From Asterionellopsis glacialis (taxonomy: Eukaryota; Bacillariophyta; Plagiogrammaphyceae; Rhaphoneidales; Asterionellopsidaceae), in the NCBI GenBank assembly GCA_014885115.2, contig WKLE02001742.1, positions 1 through 49,288 on the forward strand: a stretch of 49,288 nucleotides of DNA, written 5' to 3'. The notes below the pieces were generated by a model, which was not told the origin of the DNA, did no database searches, and saw nothing but the letters and a program-made list of their open reading frames with translations. The position numbers were made by a program, and so were the translations under genes. Positions 23,692 to 33,663 of this stretch are shown one piece after another (the stretch's first letter is position 1; each line of letters opens with the position of its first letter).

Positions 23692-24673
23692 ATGGGCCGC
23701 CGCAAACAACAAGAGGTTGTAGAAGAACCGGTTGATTCTACAGGATGGATGCTTGGCAACGCTGTTGCTGATTTTATCCTCATGAACACCAACGAAATTC
23801 GTTACATGTGTATGTTTGGATACGCATTTTTCATGGGTAAGAATCCTTTATATTAAACTACCAGCACGAAAGACTTCAATTGAATTTTGTATAGCATTTG
23901 TTTTACGATGCAAGCTACTGATGAAATGCCTACTATTTCATTATGCAATCTTATTTTTACTGATGAAATGCCTACTATTTCATTATGCAACCTTATTTTT
24001 ACCATATTCCGTTTCTCACCTTTCTATGGTACATGTTTATTTCTAAAATACAGCCACCAATGTGTTTAATGCTACTCAGGGCAAATCATTTACTTTCAGA
24101 TTTGTGCAGTTGATCTGCACATCCACCGGAGGAGGAATCATTGTACCGATTCTTTTGAACCTCATTCCAGTTCCGATTGCACAGGATGCCTTCCCCGTTG
24201 CTGTGTTAGTGAACTATTTCATTCATACATACTTTCCCATTATCCGTGAAGTTTATGCACTTTCTCCACCATTGAAAACGGTTATCAACTGTTTGTTCGA
24301 GATCTTTCGCGCGTTTGTAGTTTGCAAGTTTACCGGAGTTGCTGGTCAAAAGATCCCTCCGTCCGACTTTTCCTTCGCAGTTTTTGGTCCTATCTTTTGT
24401 GGAACAATTGCAGGATGTGGTGGTGCATTCTTCCCATTGAGCAAAGGTTTTGACCCTATTGCCAAGGGTGTCGCACCTCCCATGTATTCAGCTTTCGTAG
24501 GTGCAACATTTTTCCATCTCTTTACCCAGCTTCCTTCATTAAATCAAGGTATGATTGATGCCCCCAAAAAGGCGAATGTTATGGTGGCAATTTTCTTCAT
24601 GAGCTACAATTTATACAAGACATTTTTTGTTCCCGCCAGTATCCCAGTCAAAAAGGAGCAGAAGACCGCATAA
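23692..24673 (+). CDS. TRIC-type trimeric intracellular cation channel
   Basis: Exons 23692-23836 and 24054-24673 are joined over a 217-base intron (donor GTAAGA, acceptor ATACAG), giving 254 residues. The protein is mostly hydrophobic. The order of features matches TRIC channels: an N-terminal helix, a Gly-rich turn (TSTGGGIIVP), then a helix and loop with the spacing VNYFIHTYFPIIREVYALSP followed by K and E...R, which parallels the P-x(4)-Y-x(n)-P-x-K-x(n)-E-x-x-R pattern of TMEM38 proteins, then a second Gly-rich turn (GTIAGCGGAF). Animal TRICs are ER/SR potassium channels balancing calcium release, and bacterial homologues exist. The assignment rests on motif spacing, not strong identity. 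The open frame upstream of 23692 has no ATG. Confidence 0.72.
23919..24002 (+). repeat. 42-base tandem duplication inside TRIC intron
   Basis: Two head-to-tail copies (23919-23960 and 23961-24002) differ at one base (T versus C). The pair lies entirely within the intron between the donor at 23837 and the acceptor at 24053, so it does not affect the protein. Confidence 0.9.
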
Positions 24674-25502
24674 AAAGACTTGTGAGAGAGCTGCAATTTT
24701 AAAACAATAAACATTGATGCCTTGCGCATTGATGGGACCGTTTCAACATATTTTAGTTAGATCGGGTTTTGGATTCTGTACAGATATAAAGGGGTGAAAC
24801 CTTTATTTAAAGGGTAAAAATTATCTCAACATGTTTCATTTTGCTAAAACATAATTCCTGTTTTGATTTACAGCATTGAGTGTTCGAACTTTGCAACATC
24901 TCAGTGTAGACTAAGTCCTATGTCCTCTCTCTAGAGTGCTCTAGCTAGAGCCTCTCTAGTAGAAAGGGCAAAAACCATGTAAAAAGTGAAGAAGTCTCCT
25001 CTTGACTCCAGGTTCCTATTGTACGAGCTACGGTAGGACTTATTATTGATCATGGTTAGTCCAACGATTGAGCAGCACATACACAGATTGCCCCGGATTG
25101 AGAGATATGTGTACAAGTACCTCGTAAGGGTATTACTTTATATATTTTATTATATATTAGTAGCTTTACCACGTTTAGATAGACTATACTTTCTACGTGA
25201 CACTATTTAGTAATTCTCTACGTTGAAAACGGAAAGATTGTTTTTCTGTATGAAAATTATGCTGTATCTACACTAACACCACCAAAACCACCACAGAAGC
25301 AAGAAATATATCTCTAATTCTGTAGTAAGATATCTCGAAATCAACTTCACAATCTCATCGTTTTCAGTTTTCCCTCTCTCGCGATAGCCATAAGCGTGCT
25401 TCTTTTCGATCCAAGCTTGCCTTGAAAATTGTCATCGTCCTGATTTGACAAATCTACTAAGGAAAATTGAATTGTTGCCCAAGTTTGCTTACTGTGACGG
25501 GC
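24674..25502. promoter_or_regulatory. intergenic; promoter motifs before TMEM43 gene
   Basis: Motifs here are AAGTCCTATGTCC, the CTCTAGAG core at 24929-24936, and a 12-base palindrome CTCTAGCTAGAG at 24939-24950. GTACGAGCTACGGTAGGAC follows at about 25021-25039, close to the version at 10978. The stretch 25130-25260 is AT-rich. No gene is seen. Confidence 0.45.
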
Positions 25503-27020
25503 ATGAGATCACGAGCAAACCGGCATCAGGTCTCAATGACCCCAGGAAGATATTCCGGCGGTGGTGGTGATATGTACCCTTCTGGTGGAAACGGAGGTGC
25601 CGGCGGCGGTGGTGGTGATAGTTTTACTCACACGACGTATGAACGAACCCCGGGTGTTGGAGCCAAACTAAGCAACAGCCTTGCTATGCTATTCTTTGGT
25701 CCCTTTTTAATCTTTTTTGGTTGTATGTTGCTTTTTTACAACGAAGGATGGGCCGTCAAAACACACCGCAGTCTTAACGAAGCTCTCGATAATTACGTCC
25801 CTATTCGCGATCCTTCTAAAATTGATGCGTCACTGAATGACAAACTGGTACACCTCACAGAGAAATTGACAGTCGATGTTCCTGCTGTTGATCCAGACTT
25901 TGGTCTAAAAAGCAACAATGCCCTTTCTGTTTCAAGAGACGTCGAGATATACCAATGGGTCGAAATTCACAAGAAAGAAAGACGCAAGTTGAGTAATGGA
26001 GAAACTCAAGTCAAGCACATTTACAATTATGACAAAAAATGGGTAAAACATCCTGTAGATTCTGGAAATTTCCAACACAAGCAGGGTCATGAAAATTATG
26101 GACATTTGCCCTTTAGGACCGAAACGTTCACTGCCGACGGTGTCAGGTTAGGAGTCTACCTATTATCGAATGTTTTAACTAGGCAAATCTCGTCAAGATC
26201 AAGTGTTCCTGCAAGTGAAGCTAAGAAGATTCCAGCAGGCGCTCAAATATCTGGCGACACTGTTTACTTTTTGACTGATCCAGGTACCAACAGTGAGCTT
26301 ACTGGGGGAAGATCTATTGAAGGAAACCCAAACGATGCCATTGAGAAGACTATAGTTGAAGTCGACGGTGAAGATAAAATCATGTACAGAGTCAAGGCAA
26401 GCGGAAAGATATTCTCACGAAAGGAGAAAGCTCTTCATGCTGCTAAAGAGTCCACAATGGTGAACACACAATCCGAAAACCAAATTCGTAGAGATACGGG
26501 AGAGCATATAGTTGGTGATGTTCGTATTTCATTCACAGAAGTTCGTTGCACCATGGCGAGTGTTCTCGCTAGAGTAAAGGGTGAGCTTCTTTCTATGTGG
26601 CCAAGTAAACAGGGTTCTGGATACGATGTCGGTATACTTGTGTCTGGTAATAAGAGTGCTGAAGATATGATCTCTGGAGCACAAACTGCCAACAATATCA
26701 TGTGTTGGTTCAAAAGAGCTGGTGGATGGATCCTTAATTTAATCGGATTTTCTATGATTACTCAGATTATTTCAACTGCTGGAGATATTACTCTCAATTG
26801 GATTCCCATATTAGGCCCCATGTCTATGTCAATCATCAACCTTGGAGTAACAATTGCAAATCTGGTTTTGGCCACTGTGGTTTCGTTGCCGGTCGCCGCG
26901 ACAGCATGGATTTATTATCGTCCAATATTAGGTGTTAGTATGTTGATAGGCTCCTTAGGACTCTTCTATACTGCATCACAAGCAGGGGGTAGAGTCAACA
27001 AGGGCAATAAAATTGGTTAG
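25503..27020 (+). CDS. TMEM43 (LUMA) family membrane protein
   Basis: The product is 505 residues from the ATG at 25503; an in-frame TTG 36 bases upstream was not used. After a Gly-rich N terminus comes a transmembrane helix (around residues 57-78) followed by LFYNEGWAVKTHRSLNEAL, the hallmark of the TMEM43 family. A long lumenal domain contains the family-type YQWVEIHK and a second, shorter hydrophobic trio near the C terminus (about residues 405-495), matching the TM1-large loop-TM2-4 topology of the human protein. Human TMEM43 is an inner nuclear membrane/ER protein of 400 residues; the biochemical role is unclear. The gene is convergent with the MOSC gene, with only about 99 bases between them. 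Confidence 0.88.
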   Translation: MRSRANRHQVSMTPGRYSGGGGDMYPSGGNGGAGGGGGDSFTHTTYERTPGVGAKLSNSLAMLFFGPFLIFFGCMLLFYNEGWAVKTHRSLNEALDNYVPIRDPSKIDASLNDKLVHLTEKLTVDVPAVDPDFGLKSNNALSVSRDVEIYQWVEIHKKERRKLSNGETQVKHIYNYDKKWVKHPVDSGNFQHKQGHENYGHLPFRTETFTADGVRLGVYLLSNVLTRQISSRSSVPASEAKKIPAGAQISGDTVYFLTDPGTNSELTGGRSIEGNPNDAIEKTIVEVDGEDKIMYRVKASGKIFSRKEKALHAAKESTMVNTQSENQIRRDTGEHIVGDVRISFTEVRCTMASVLARVKGELLSMWPSKQGSGYDVGILVSGNKSAEDMISGAQTANNIMCWFKRAGGWILNLIGFSMITQIISTAGDITLNWIPILGPMSMSIINLGVTIANLVLATVVSLPVAATAWIYYRPILGVSMLIGSLGLFYTASQAGGRVNKGNKIG

Positions 27021-27119
27021 ACATCCTACTGACCAATATTTTTTTTGTCGCACACTGACTCTTGTTTGAACTTCACACAAGATGATATTAAAATTACCTA
27101 GAAGTTGCTTTTATAAAAA

Positions 27120-28376
27120 TTATTCTGCTTTTACCTCTTCCATATCCCACACGGGATCCCCTCGTGTTAATATTGTAACAGGATCTCCAACCTTGATAGT
27201 CGCTCCAGCACAGTTAGGTTGCGCTACAACATTCTGAGCAAAATATACATCACTGCTATTTTCCCCCATTGCTCTAAATTCTGCTAATGTTTTCAAGGGT
27301 TCTTCGCTAACTTCCCCCGTCACCTGATCTGTACAACTTTGCTTGCATCTTGGACACCCTTTCACAACGTGTAAAATAACACTATCATCCCCATCACCAA
27401 TCTTAATAGCCTTCCACGTATCTTCATCAAAAGGCTTCATTGTATTCTTGACAACAATGTTAGGGCGAAAGCGACTCATTTGGATTGGTGATGGCGGACC
27501 ATCGCCATTCGTATTGTTTTGAGACATCCGTTCATTCAAGTTGTGTAAGGAATCTTCTGATGCAATCAATATAGGGAAGCCATCGGTCAAAGCAACTTGT
27601 GGCGTTTTTCCACCATTCCATAGCGTACGGGCTGCCGGTGGTACATATTTGTCATTGGCAGGTCTAGTAGATACCATAGACACAAGCCGAACACCCTGAA
27701 TATCAAGTGGGTCATTGGAAATTACAGATTGAATAAAATCCGCAGCTTCATCCCCCACATCTAATACTTCTACAACATCTTCCCAAATACCAGCACGAAA
27801 AGTCTTTCCTCCCTTTCTTTCTTGTTGAAGATCAATTGCAATTGTTTTGGATGTCTTTGTTGCGGTAAGGATCAACTCCTTCTTTCCTTCCTTTTTGGCT
27901 GTAATTTCTGCAGTAATTGTTGCCAATGAAGGACATTGTCTTTGTGTTAGAAATCGATGTGTTGCATCGTAAGGACCAAAAGAACCAATAAGTGGAGGTG
28001 GTGAAGGACATACCAACATAAAACGTCGATCATCTCCAAAACCAAAGGAATCGATTGTTGCTTCTTCTAGTGATACAGCGCGGAGCGATTTGACTGGATA
28101 CATAAACAATCCACTAACTCGAGGACGTTCAGAATATTTATCGGACGTTTGTTGTTGACCATTTTTTTCTACTCCACCATCTTGAGATTTCGTTGTCTTG
28201 TCCTCCGTTGTTGACGATGACTCACTGTTATGGACAACCTTCCAGCTCAGATAAGAAAGGTGTAAACGTGAAAAGCACCCGTCAACCGTACGGCGAAAGT
28301 CTTTATTCAGCACAAAGAGTAGTGGGATCGACAAGGCAGATGCAATAATGATTTTTGAGTTTGAACTCGCACTCAT
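27120..28376 (-). CDS. MOSC-domain molybdenum enzyme, mARC-like
   Basis: The product is 418 residues from ATG 28376; a GTG-initiated extension was rejected. It has an N-terminal membrane anchor (about residues 6-23). The MOSC N-terminal beta-barrel begins RVSGLFMYPVKSLRAVSLEEA with GFGDDRRFML. The C-terminal MOSC domain holds SRFRPNIVV and the CPRCK segment, where the Mo-ligand cysteine of mitochondrial amidoxime reducing component proteins lies, and ends with GDPVTILT. mARC enzymes reduce N-hydroxylated compounds using cytochrome b5 and its reductase at the mitochondrial outer membrane, and the N-terminal anchor agrees with that. A polar Ser/Thr/Gln-rich linker (about 45-75) is extra. It is divergent from the GST gene. 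Confidence 0.88.
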   Translation of the reverse strand: MSASSNSKIIIASALSIPLLFVLNKDFRRTVDGCFSRLHLSYLSWKVVHNSESSSTTEDKTTKSQDGGVEKNGQQQTSDKYSERPRVSGLFMYPVKSLRAVSLEEATIDSFGFGDDRRFMLVCPSPPPLIGSFGPYDATHRFLTQRQCPSLATITAEITAKKEGKKELILTATKTSKTIAIDLQQERKGGKTFRAGIWEDVVEVLDVGDEAADFIQSVISNDPLDIQGVRLVSMVSTRPANDKYVPPAARTLWNGGKTPQVALTDGFPILIASEDSLHNLNERMSQNNTNGDGPPSPIQMSRFRPNIVVKNTMKPFDEDTWKAIKIGDGDDSVILHVVKGCPRCKQSCTDQVTGEVSEEPLKTLAEFRAMGENSSDVYFAQNVVAQPNCAGATIKVGDPVTILTRGDPVWDMEEVKAE

Positions 28377-29146
28377 TTTTGAGTTGTTGAAGACTGGATA
28401 CTTTCGTTTCACTTTGCCGGAGAAGATCTCAGATCGTTGTACCTCTTCAAATCGTTGTTCTCTCCTCTCCTAGTCAAAAGATCGAGAGTGCTGTCAGAAG
28501 AAGAATTGATATTTGAGATACCTTTCCGCTGGAGGCAAAGTCTCCCTCGCGATAGAGATGATGGTTCCAAGATCTCAAAACCACCCAATGGATCCTATTA
28601 TTTTTGTTGCTTTTCTGGCATTGATTTTAATTTTTACTGTGTACAGTACTCGTACACCTGGTACCAGGTACGCTGTATTGTCTCTCTAGAGAGTATGGAG
28701 ATTTTTAGAATTTTTGTTTTTATGGGACGACCCCTCATTTTTTGAGGACTAGACCTTTTATTATGAATAGGGATAGTGTTGACCTTGTTTTTTGACAGAC
28801 CTTTTTTTCCCTCCAGCTCATCTCTTTATGTCACTTATTTTTATTACATCATAATATTATGAATAACAGTAGTATTATAAGGATTCTACTGTAATAGCCG
28901 TATGAATGACGTAACTAGCTGATTTTGCCACCAACGCAGACTGAACGAATGGAGAACCGCTTTTCATTCATCATCATGCGTACATGATCACAAACTGAGA
29001 AAACAACTGCGAACTCGAGCAACTGCTAGAGTTATTGTATATCACAGCGTTTTGAAACAGACCCAGATTGTCCACTTGGTAGTGCAGTCCACTTGGTAGT
29101 GCAGTTGTCCTCCTTCAGGTATTACATCATATTGTGTTGCGACAGA
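28377..29146. promoter_or_regulatory. divergent promoter interval, MOSC / GST
   Basis: A perfect 14-base palindrome ACCTGGTACCAGGT (28656-28669) is followed 12 bases later by the 12-base palindrome CTCTCTAGAGAG (28682-28693). They lie about 280-320 bases from the MOSC start and 455-490 from the GST start. An 18-base-scale tandem repeat occurs nearer the GST ATG. Confidence 0.55.
29071..29104 (+). repeat. 17-base tandem duplication before GST start
   Basis: TCCACTTGGTAGTGCAG is present twice in direct contact (29071-29087 and 29088-29104), ending 42 bases before the GST ATG. It probably lies in the 5' leader. Confidence 0.9.
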
Positions 29147-29998
29147 ATGGAGGGATCCAAAACCGAAACAAGTGATGACGCGGAAAGCAAACCGAAATGC
29201 ATCTTTTATGATAAGCCCATGAGTAACAATGCGGCACGGACTCGTTTATGGATACGTCTCAAGGGAGTATCACAAGAGTTAATCGAGACTAAATGGATTA
29301 CATTGCAAGATTTAGAATCTCCAGAATATTCAAAGGTGAACCCACTACGAAAAATACCAGCATTGACAACTGATACAGGGATGCATCTATTTGAATCTAA
29401 TGTTATTTTGGATTATGTCGAAGATCGATATGGTGACGAATCAAATGCTAAATTACCACCATTTGTCTGCACTTCACCTGAAGAACGTGCTTTTTGCAAT
29501 CTGCTAATTCGTATCCACGACATATACATTTCATCGCCGAATTGCACACAACCTAACTTTTCACATACCCAGGGATGTATGTATTTGACACCCATCCCTA
29601 CAGATTATTGTCCAGCGAGACGTACTATGGACGCACCAACACGTGCAGCCAAGGTTGCTGAAATATACAAACAATTATGCTGGTTAGAAGAAACGATTCA
29701 TCAAAAACCCTACATGTGCGGGTCAATCTTAACGAAAGCTGACATCACATGGTTTCCTACATGTATATTTTTTGAATTTCTTTTACCCAATGTCTTTGGA
29801 TGGATCAAAATCTTTCACGAATCAACAAATTTTCCAAAATTAACTAAGTGGTTTGCGGCATGCATGGAAAATCCACATTTTGTGCAAACACGTAAAGAAA
29901 TTCTAGACGAGATACAACTCAAACATTCTAAAGACCATTTCCTGCCCATCATCGAAGATATTGCTAACCATTCTGAGCTTAAGTGGGTATTCACGTAG
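29147..29998 (+). CDS. glutathione S-transferase family protein
   Basis: The product is 283 residues from ATG 29147; upstream in-frame TTG codons were ignored. The N-terminal thioredoxin-like half shows YDKPMSNNAARTRLWI, VNPLRKIPAL with the cis-Pro, and FESNVILDYVEDRYG, whose Glu-Ser binds the glutathione gamma-glutamyl group in GSTs. The C-terminal all-helical half contains LTKADITWFP, the N-capping-type Asp region, and FPKLTKWFAACMENPHFVQ. The class is unclear; it is long compared with the usual 210-240 residues, with the extra at both ends and in the linker. The catalytic residue near SNNAART is not certain. The 3' end is inside a direct repeat whose other copy, at 36673, holds a broken GST tail. 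Confidence 0.86.
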   Translation: MEGSKTETSDDAESKPKCIFYDKPMSNNAARTRLWIRLKGVSQELIETKWITLQDLESPEYSKVNPLRKIPALTTDTGMHLFESNVILDYVEDRYGDESNAKLPPFVCTSPEERAFCNLLIRIHDIYISSPNCTQPNFSHTQGCMYLTPIPTDYCPARRTMDAPTRAAKVAEIYKQLCWLEETIHQKPYMCGSILTKADITWFPTCIFFEFLLPNVFGWIKIFHESTNFPKLTKWFAACMENPHFVQTRKEILDEIQLKHSKDHFLPIIEDIANHSELKWVFT

Positions 29999-30525
29999 GC
30001 TTACACAGTGTATCATTGTGATATTGATGGAATGCAAAGCTATCGTTATTGATGAGTACGGATCAGCAGAACTACACGGTTACGCATGTTAGTCATTATC
30101 ATATTATATAATAATATTGGCGTCAAATGAGGGTTTGACCAGGGACAAGATGATAGCAATATCTGACACGGAAGCTGACAACTCTTCCAGCTTGATTCCT
30201 AAAACCTCATTCTAACAACTCAAACTCGCCTGCTTTTGGTGTAAAAAAGAGTTGTACTTTTTATGAAAGAAATCATATGTTTTCCTTTTTGGGTGACAGT
30301 TTTATTTGAGAGATGCTAGGCGACGAAAGGCAATCTTTCAACTCTTATTCACTACACCATGAATTTTGAAGAGTATTATTCATTATGGCGCTTCACTAAC
30401 AGTAACGACTCCAGCATCACCATTCGTATTCATCACGTTGTTTTTATTTTTATTGTTATTATTTGGACCAATCCGATCGGATCTCCATGTAGAAAGATAC
30501 AAAATTTGAAGGGAACACATTTTCA
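29807..30525. repeat. left copy of 0.72-kb diverged direct repeat (block A)
   Basis: This block covers the end of the GST gene, the following intergenic sequence, and a relic of the PP1 gene's 3' end. It aligns collinearly with 36673-37405: shared landmarks are ATGGAAAATCCACATTTTGT, CACGGTTACGCATG, AAGATGATRGCAATATCTGAC, TTATTTGAGAGATG and CTTTCAACTCTTATT. The copies are separated by an offset of about 6.85-6.9 kb. Confidence 0.88.
30387..30525 (-). pseudogene. relic of PP1 phosphatase 3' end
   Basis: Read on the minus strand, this encodes MCSLQILYLS followed by WRSDRIGPNNNNKNKNNV and NTNGDAGVVTVSEA. That parallels the tail of the intact PP1 gene at 37276 ([10 protein letters not shown]..., RSDRFGRN..., [14 protein letters not shown]). 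Homology stops upstream of MCS, so only about 45 codons remain and no catalytic domain. It is part of block A. Confidence 0.88.
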
Positions 30526-30736
30526 GTACATTTCTGACGTTGATTCAACGGTGCGAAGATTTTCTTCGATGATGCCCGTATGTGCGGTTTTCGAGTGGTC
30601 CCATTTTCGAATTTATTGTGAGGGATGAGATGAGAATAATTTCAACTGCTGAGAAACACCCTCTCCTCTACCGTCCTTCTTTCGTTTCCTTGATGCCATT
30701 GTCGGAGCTTGCTTCGCTCGCCCCCCTCTTGGCGAC

Positions 30737-31894
30737 ATGATGAAAAGATTTAAAATGTCGTTTCTGACGTTTCAGATAGAAAGTCGACAAGGATTCTTGA
30801 TACCAATGCTCTTGAGTGCATTTCTCGCATTATTTGGGCTTCTTTGGGCCATTGATTTCCATCTTAGTTGCTACCCAAATTCAGGAAGAATGGAGAAATC
30901 GGCAACTGTTGGGTTAGGACTTTTCCTGATGGGAGTGACAATTTTCTACACAATTGAACAAATCTCTCGTCCACCGACCAACAGCCCATTTCTCTGCGGT
31001 AATTTCCTACTTTCCTGGCAAAAAGGAAATAATTCAACAACCAAGAGGGCTCCTCTTTTGGTATGCCTGGGAGATTCACTGACACACGGAGCATGCTCTG
31101 CTAACTGGGTCGATGTTGTTCAAAATACTTTCTGTGCCGCTCCATTGAAAATGCAAACAAGCATTGCTACCACTGTTACGAAAGAAGAGACTCATCTATT
31201 TGTTGTTAATGCTGGCCAAAACAATATTTGCTCTTGGACAGTCTGGAAGGAGAGACTTGAACCTGTCTTAAATCTGAACCCTGACTATATTGTACTTATG
31301 ATTGGTACTAACGACCTTAGAGCTATATATAATAAGTTGTGGTCTTGGCATTTGATACAAATGTGGGGTTTGCCAGAAGTTCCCTCTTTAGATATATTCC
31401 AGCACCATCTTCATTGCATTTTGACTCAAATATTGAAAAAGCGACCAAAAGTGAAACAGATTGGTGTGTGCACTCTCCCACCCATGGGCGAAGATTTGAT
31501 ACACCACCCCGCAAACCAAATTATCAGAGACACCAACAAAATAATTAGAAAAGTGGTGACTGAATTGAACGGAGACCGCGTTACTATTTTACCGGTTTTT
31601 GAAAAACTTGAAGAAGAGATTGGTCGTTTTCACCATGTAGAAAGCAAGAAATCTACTCCCATCTCCGTTGACTACTTTGTGCCAATGGCAGCTTGGATGG
31701 ATGTAGCACACTGCATGCTAGGAATTTCGTGGAATGCACTTGGTCGATGCTCTGGAAATGTTGTCTTGAGCGATTCCTTGCATCTAAACGAAAGAGGGGG
31801 CGATATTGTCGCCCAGATAGTGTCAGAGTGGTTGATTGAAAAGGGGAAGCTTAGTCCCATCCCAAAAAAATACAAAGTTGTAAAACGAGATTAG
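30737..31894 (+). CDS. SGNH/GDSL hydrolase, membrane-anchored
   Basis: The product is 385 residues with two hydrophobic segments near the N terminus (about 15-38 and 54-72), consistent with a membrane anchor. The four SGNH blocks are present: GDSLTHG (Ser about 114), VNAGQN with the oxyanion Gly, IGTND with the Asn, and DSLHLN with Asp/His about 346/349 completing the catalytic triad. Members are esterases or lipases acting on acyl or acetyl esters of lipids or polysaccharides; the substrate is not predictable. An insertion between the third and fourth blocks (roughly residues 285-330) is longer than usual. The gene belongs to the three-gene block nested between repeats A and B. Confidence 0.85.
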   Translation: MMKRFKMSFLTFQIESRQGFLIPMLLSAFLALFGLLWAIDFHLSCYPNSGRMEKSATVGLGLFLMGVTIFYTIEQISRPPTNSPFLCGNFLLSWQKGNNSTTKRAPLLVCLGDSLTHGACSANWVDVVQNTFCAAPLKMQTSIATTVTKEETHLFVVNAGQNNICSWTVWKERLEPVLNLNPDYIVLMIGTNDLRAIYNKLWSWHLIQMWGLPEVPSLDIFQHHLHCILTQILKKRPKVKQIGVCTLPPMGEDLIHHPANQIIRDTNKIIRKVVTELNGDRVTILPVFEKLEEEIGRFHHVESKKSTPISVDYFVPMAAWMDVAHCMLGISWNALGRCSGNVVLSDSLHLNERGGDIVAQIVSEWLIEKGKLSPIPKKYKVVKRD

Positions 31895-32366
31895 CCAAGC
31901 CCCTCTATCGATGACTTTGGAAAAATAAACGTAAGAAACTTACGAAGATCTCTTCGTATTTTCAATGCTAATTCTGGACAAAGACCCTTTGTGCGCAAAC
32001 ACACAACACTTTCTTTGTCCAGGTTTCGAAGCAAATCGGGAAAGTGATGAGATGATCTGGTGTATGGTGAAAAAGTTGTTATATACAGTGGCCTGGGTCC
32101 AACAAAGAAATAGAAAAGGCTTCAACTCTAAACTTGTTTGTCAGAGGACTATCAGTACGGCCTTTGGAAACGCACAAAGTAGATCCAATTCCTATCACAT
32201 TTCAATACTAGCTCACATTCAAAATCAAGAACAGCCATCCTCATACATTGTCTCTAGGATGGTTCACCATATGTTTTTGACTATCTTATTTCGTCATGAG
32301 CATTAGTAATACATGTTACATAGTCGTCTCACTTCACATTAATTAACGTCCTTTACTGATAATAAC
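31895..32366. other. convergent intergenic interval
   Basis: No gene is supported here. Just after the SGNH stop lie two overlapping small hairpins: CGTAAG-AAA-CTTACG (31930-31944) and ACGAAGA-TC-TCTTCGT (31942-31957). They may mark a 3' end or be chance. None of the GGTACC or CTCTCTAGAGAG promoter motifs is present, as in other convergent intervals. Confidence 0.4.
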
Positions 32367-33663
32367 TCAAACATTCTTTGTATCGACAATGGTAAATTGT
32401 CCAAGCCATTTGCTTACAAGTTCATATGTCAAAAACATTACGGCAGAATTGGGGACTACCTTCATTAGATGGACGCCCATTCCAGCATACAGACCTGCCC
32501 GGCCTTCTTCTTTAGCAATAAGCCCAATAGCTTGCCACATTCCATGGTATTTGAAAATTCCATCACGAGCTTGTTCGCGAAGTCGTGTCCTAGCGACTTC
32601 GTGCGGATAGGTCGTTACAGATGCAATACATTTGGCTGCGGCTGCAGACGAGAAATAGGCCAATTTCGATAAATGATCTGTTGGTGGGAGTCCTTCTCTC
32701 TCCCGTTTGTTATTTACGCGTTTCAAAAGTCTACTTTTGATTTGTTCATAAATCAAAAATTGGATAGATCCTTCAATACAACCCCAATAACTGGCAAAGA
32801 TTCCCTTGTAAAACCCACCGACCCCCTCTTCTCGAAAGATTGTAGAAACAGCATCGCGATATCCATTGTACATTCGTTGTCCGGCCCCAGTATCTGCCAA
32901 GACCTGCATACGAGTTCGGACCATCCAAATTGGATTGGTTAATGTATTCCCCGCCATACCCGCAACAAGGCCTGCCAGAATGGCATTACCAGGTGATCCT
33001 TGCGGTAACCATGGATCAAGACGTGTTTTACATTGAGTGTAACAATAAAAATAGGCAGACCGAGATGGAATAATTCCAACAAGTGTTGGAGGTAAACCAC
33101 GGAAAAATCCAGCAACACCATCTTGTGCCATAATCTTCTGTGCTATTGTTACAGGATGCCCACGACCCGATGCCATTCCACCATGGGCTGCCTCTGATGT
33201 GGAAGATGATTGAAGTTGTGTTTTCACAACTTCAAGTGGATTTGTTATTGCAGCAGCAATCGTACCCGCAACTCCACCCGATAGTAAGCTATGAATACAC
33301 AGGAAAGCAAGTTGTAATTTAGTTAGTTTTCGTGAAAGATTTTGTGTGAAACAACAGACCTTGATCTAATTTTAGCGTAGATTCATCGTTCACTCACTTG
33401 AATGCTTGCATTTGATTAGCAGTCATCGTTTTAGCAGAAGCTACAGTGGAAGCTCCACCTCGCCAAATACTCTCTATCAAATTTGGGCGGAAATGCGATT
33501 GTGTTGTAATAACAGAATCGCCCTTGCTATTAATAGCAGACTGATCCTTGGAAATTCCAACAGCGACATGGCGAGGGATGAAAATCGATGCCGAACAAAA
33601 CGAAGAAGAGCAAATTGCCAGAAGCAAAATGCAACAGTTCAATGTCGTCTGCGATAGAAACAT
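32367..33663 (-). CDS. SLC25 carrier, pyrimidine-nucleotide-like, with signal peptide
   Basis: Exons 33663-33398 and 33288-32367 flank a 109-base intron (GTGAGT...ATAG); the product is 395 residues. Three carrier repeats are seen, each with the P-x-[DE]-x-x-[KR] type motif: NPLEVVKTQL, NPIWMVRTRMQ and YPHEVARTRLRE. GLPPTLVGIIPSRSAYF resembles SLC25A33/A36 pyrimidine nucleotide carriers and related folate/FAD carriers. The splice restores AFNLLSGGVAGTI, the normal start of repeat 1. Unlike most family members it has an extra N-terminal region of about 85 residues that begins with a strong signal-peptide-like core (LNCCILLLAICSSSFCSAS). This suggests ER or plastid-envelope routing rather than, or besides, mitochondria. 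Confidence 0.87.

Noticed and set aside
30359..30628. 89-codon + strand frame after the GST gene
   Set aside because: It is antisense to the PP1 tail relic and gains its length from the repetitive Asn-coding stretch.
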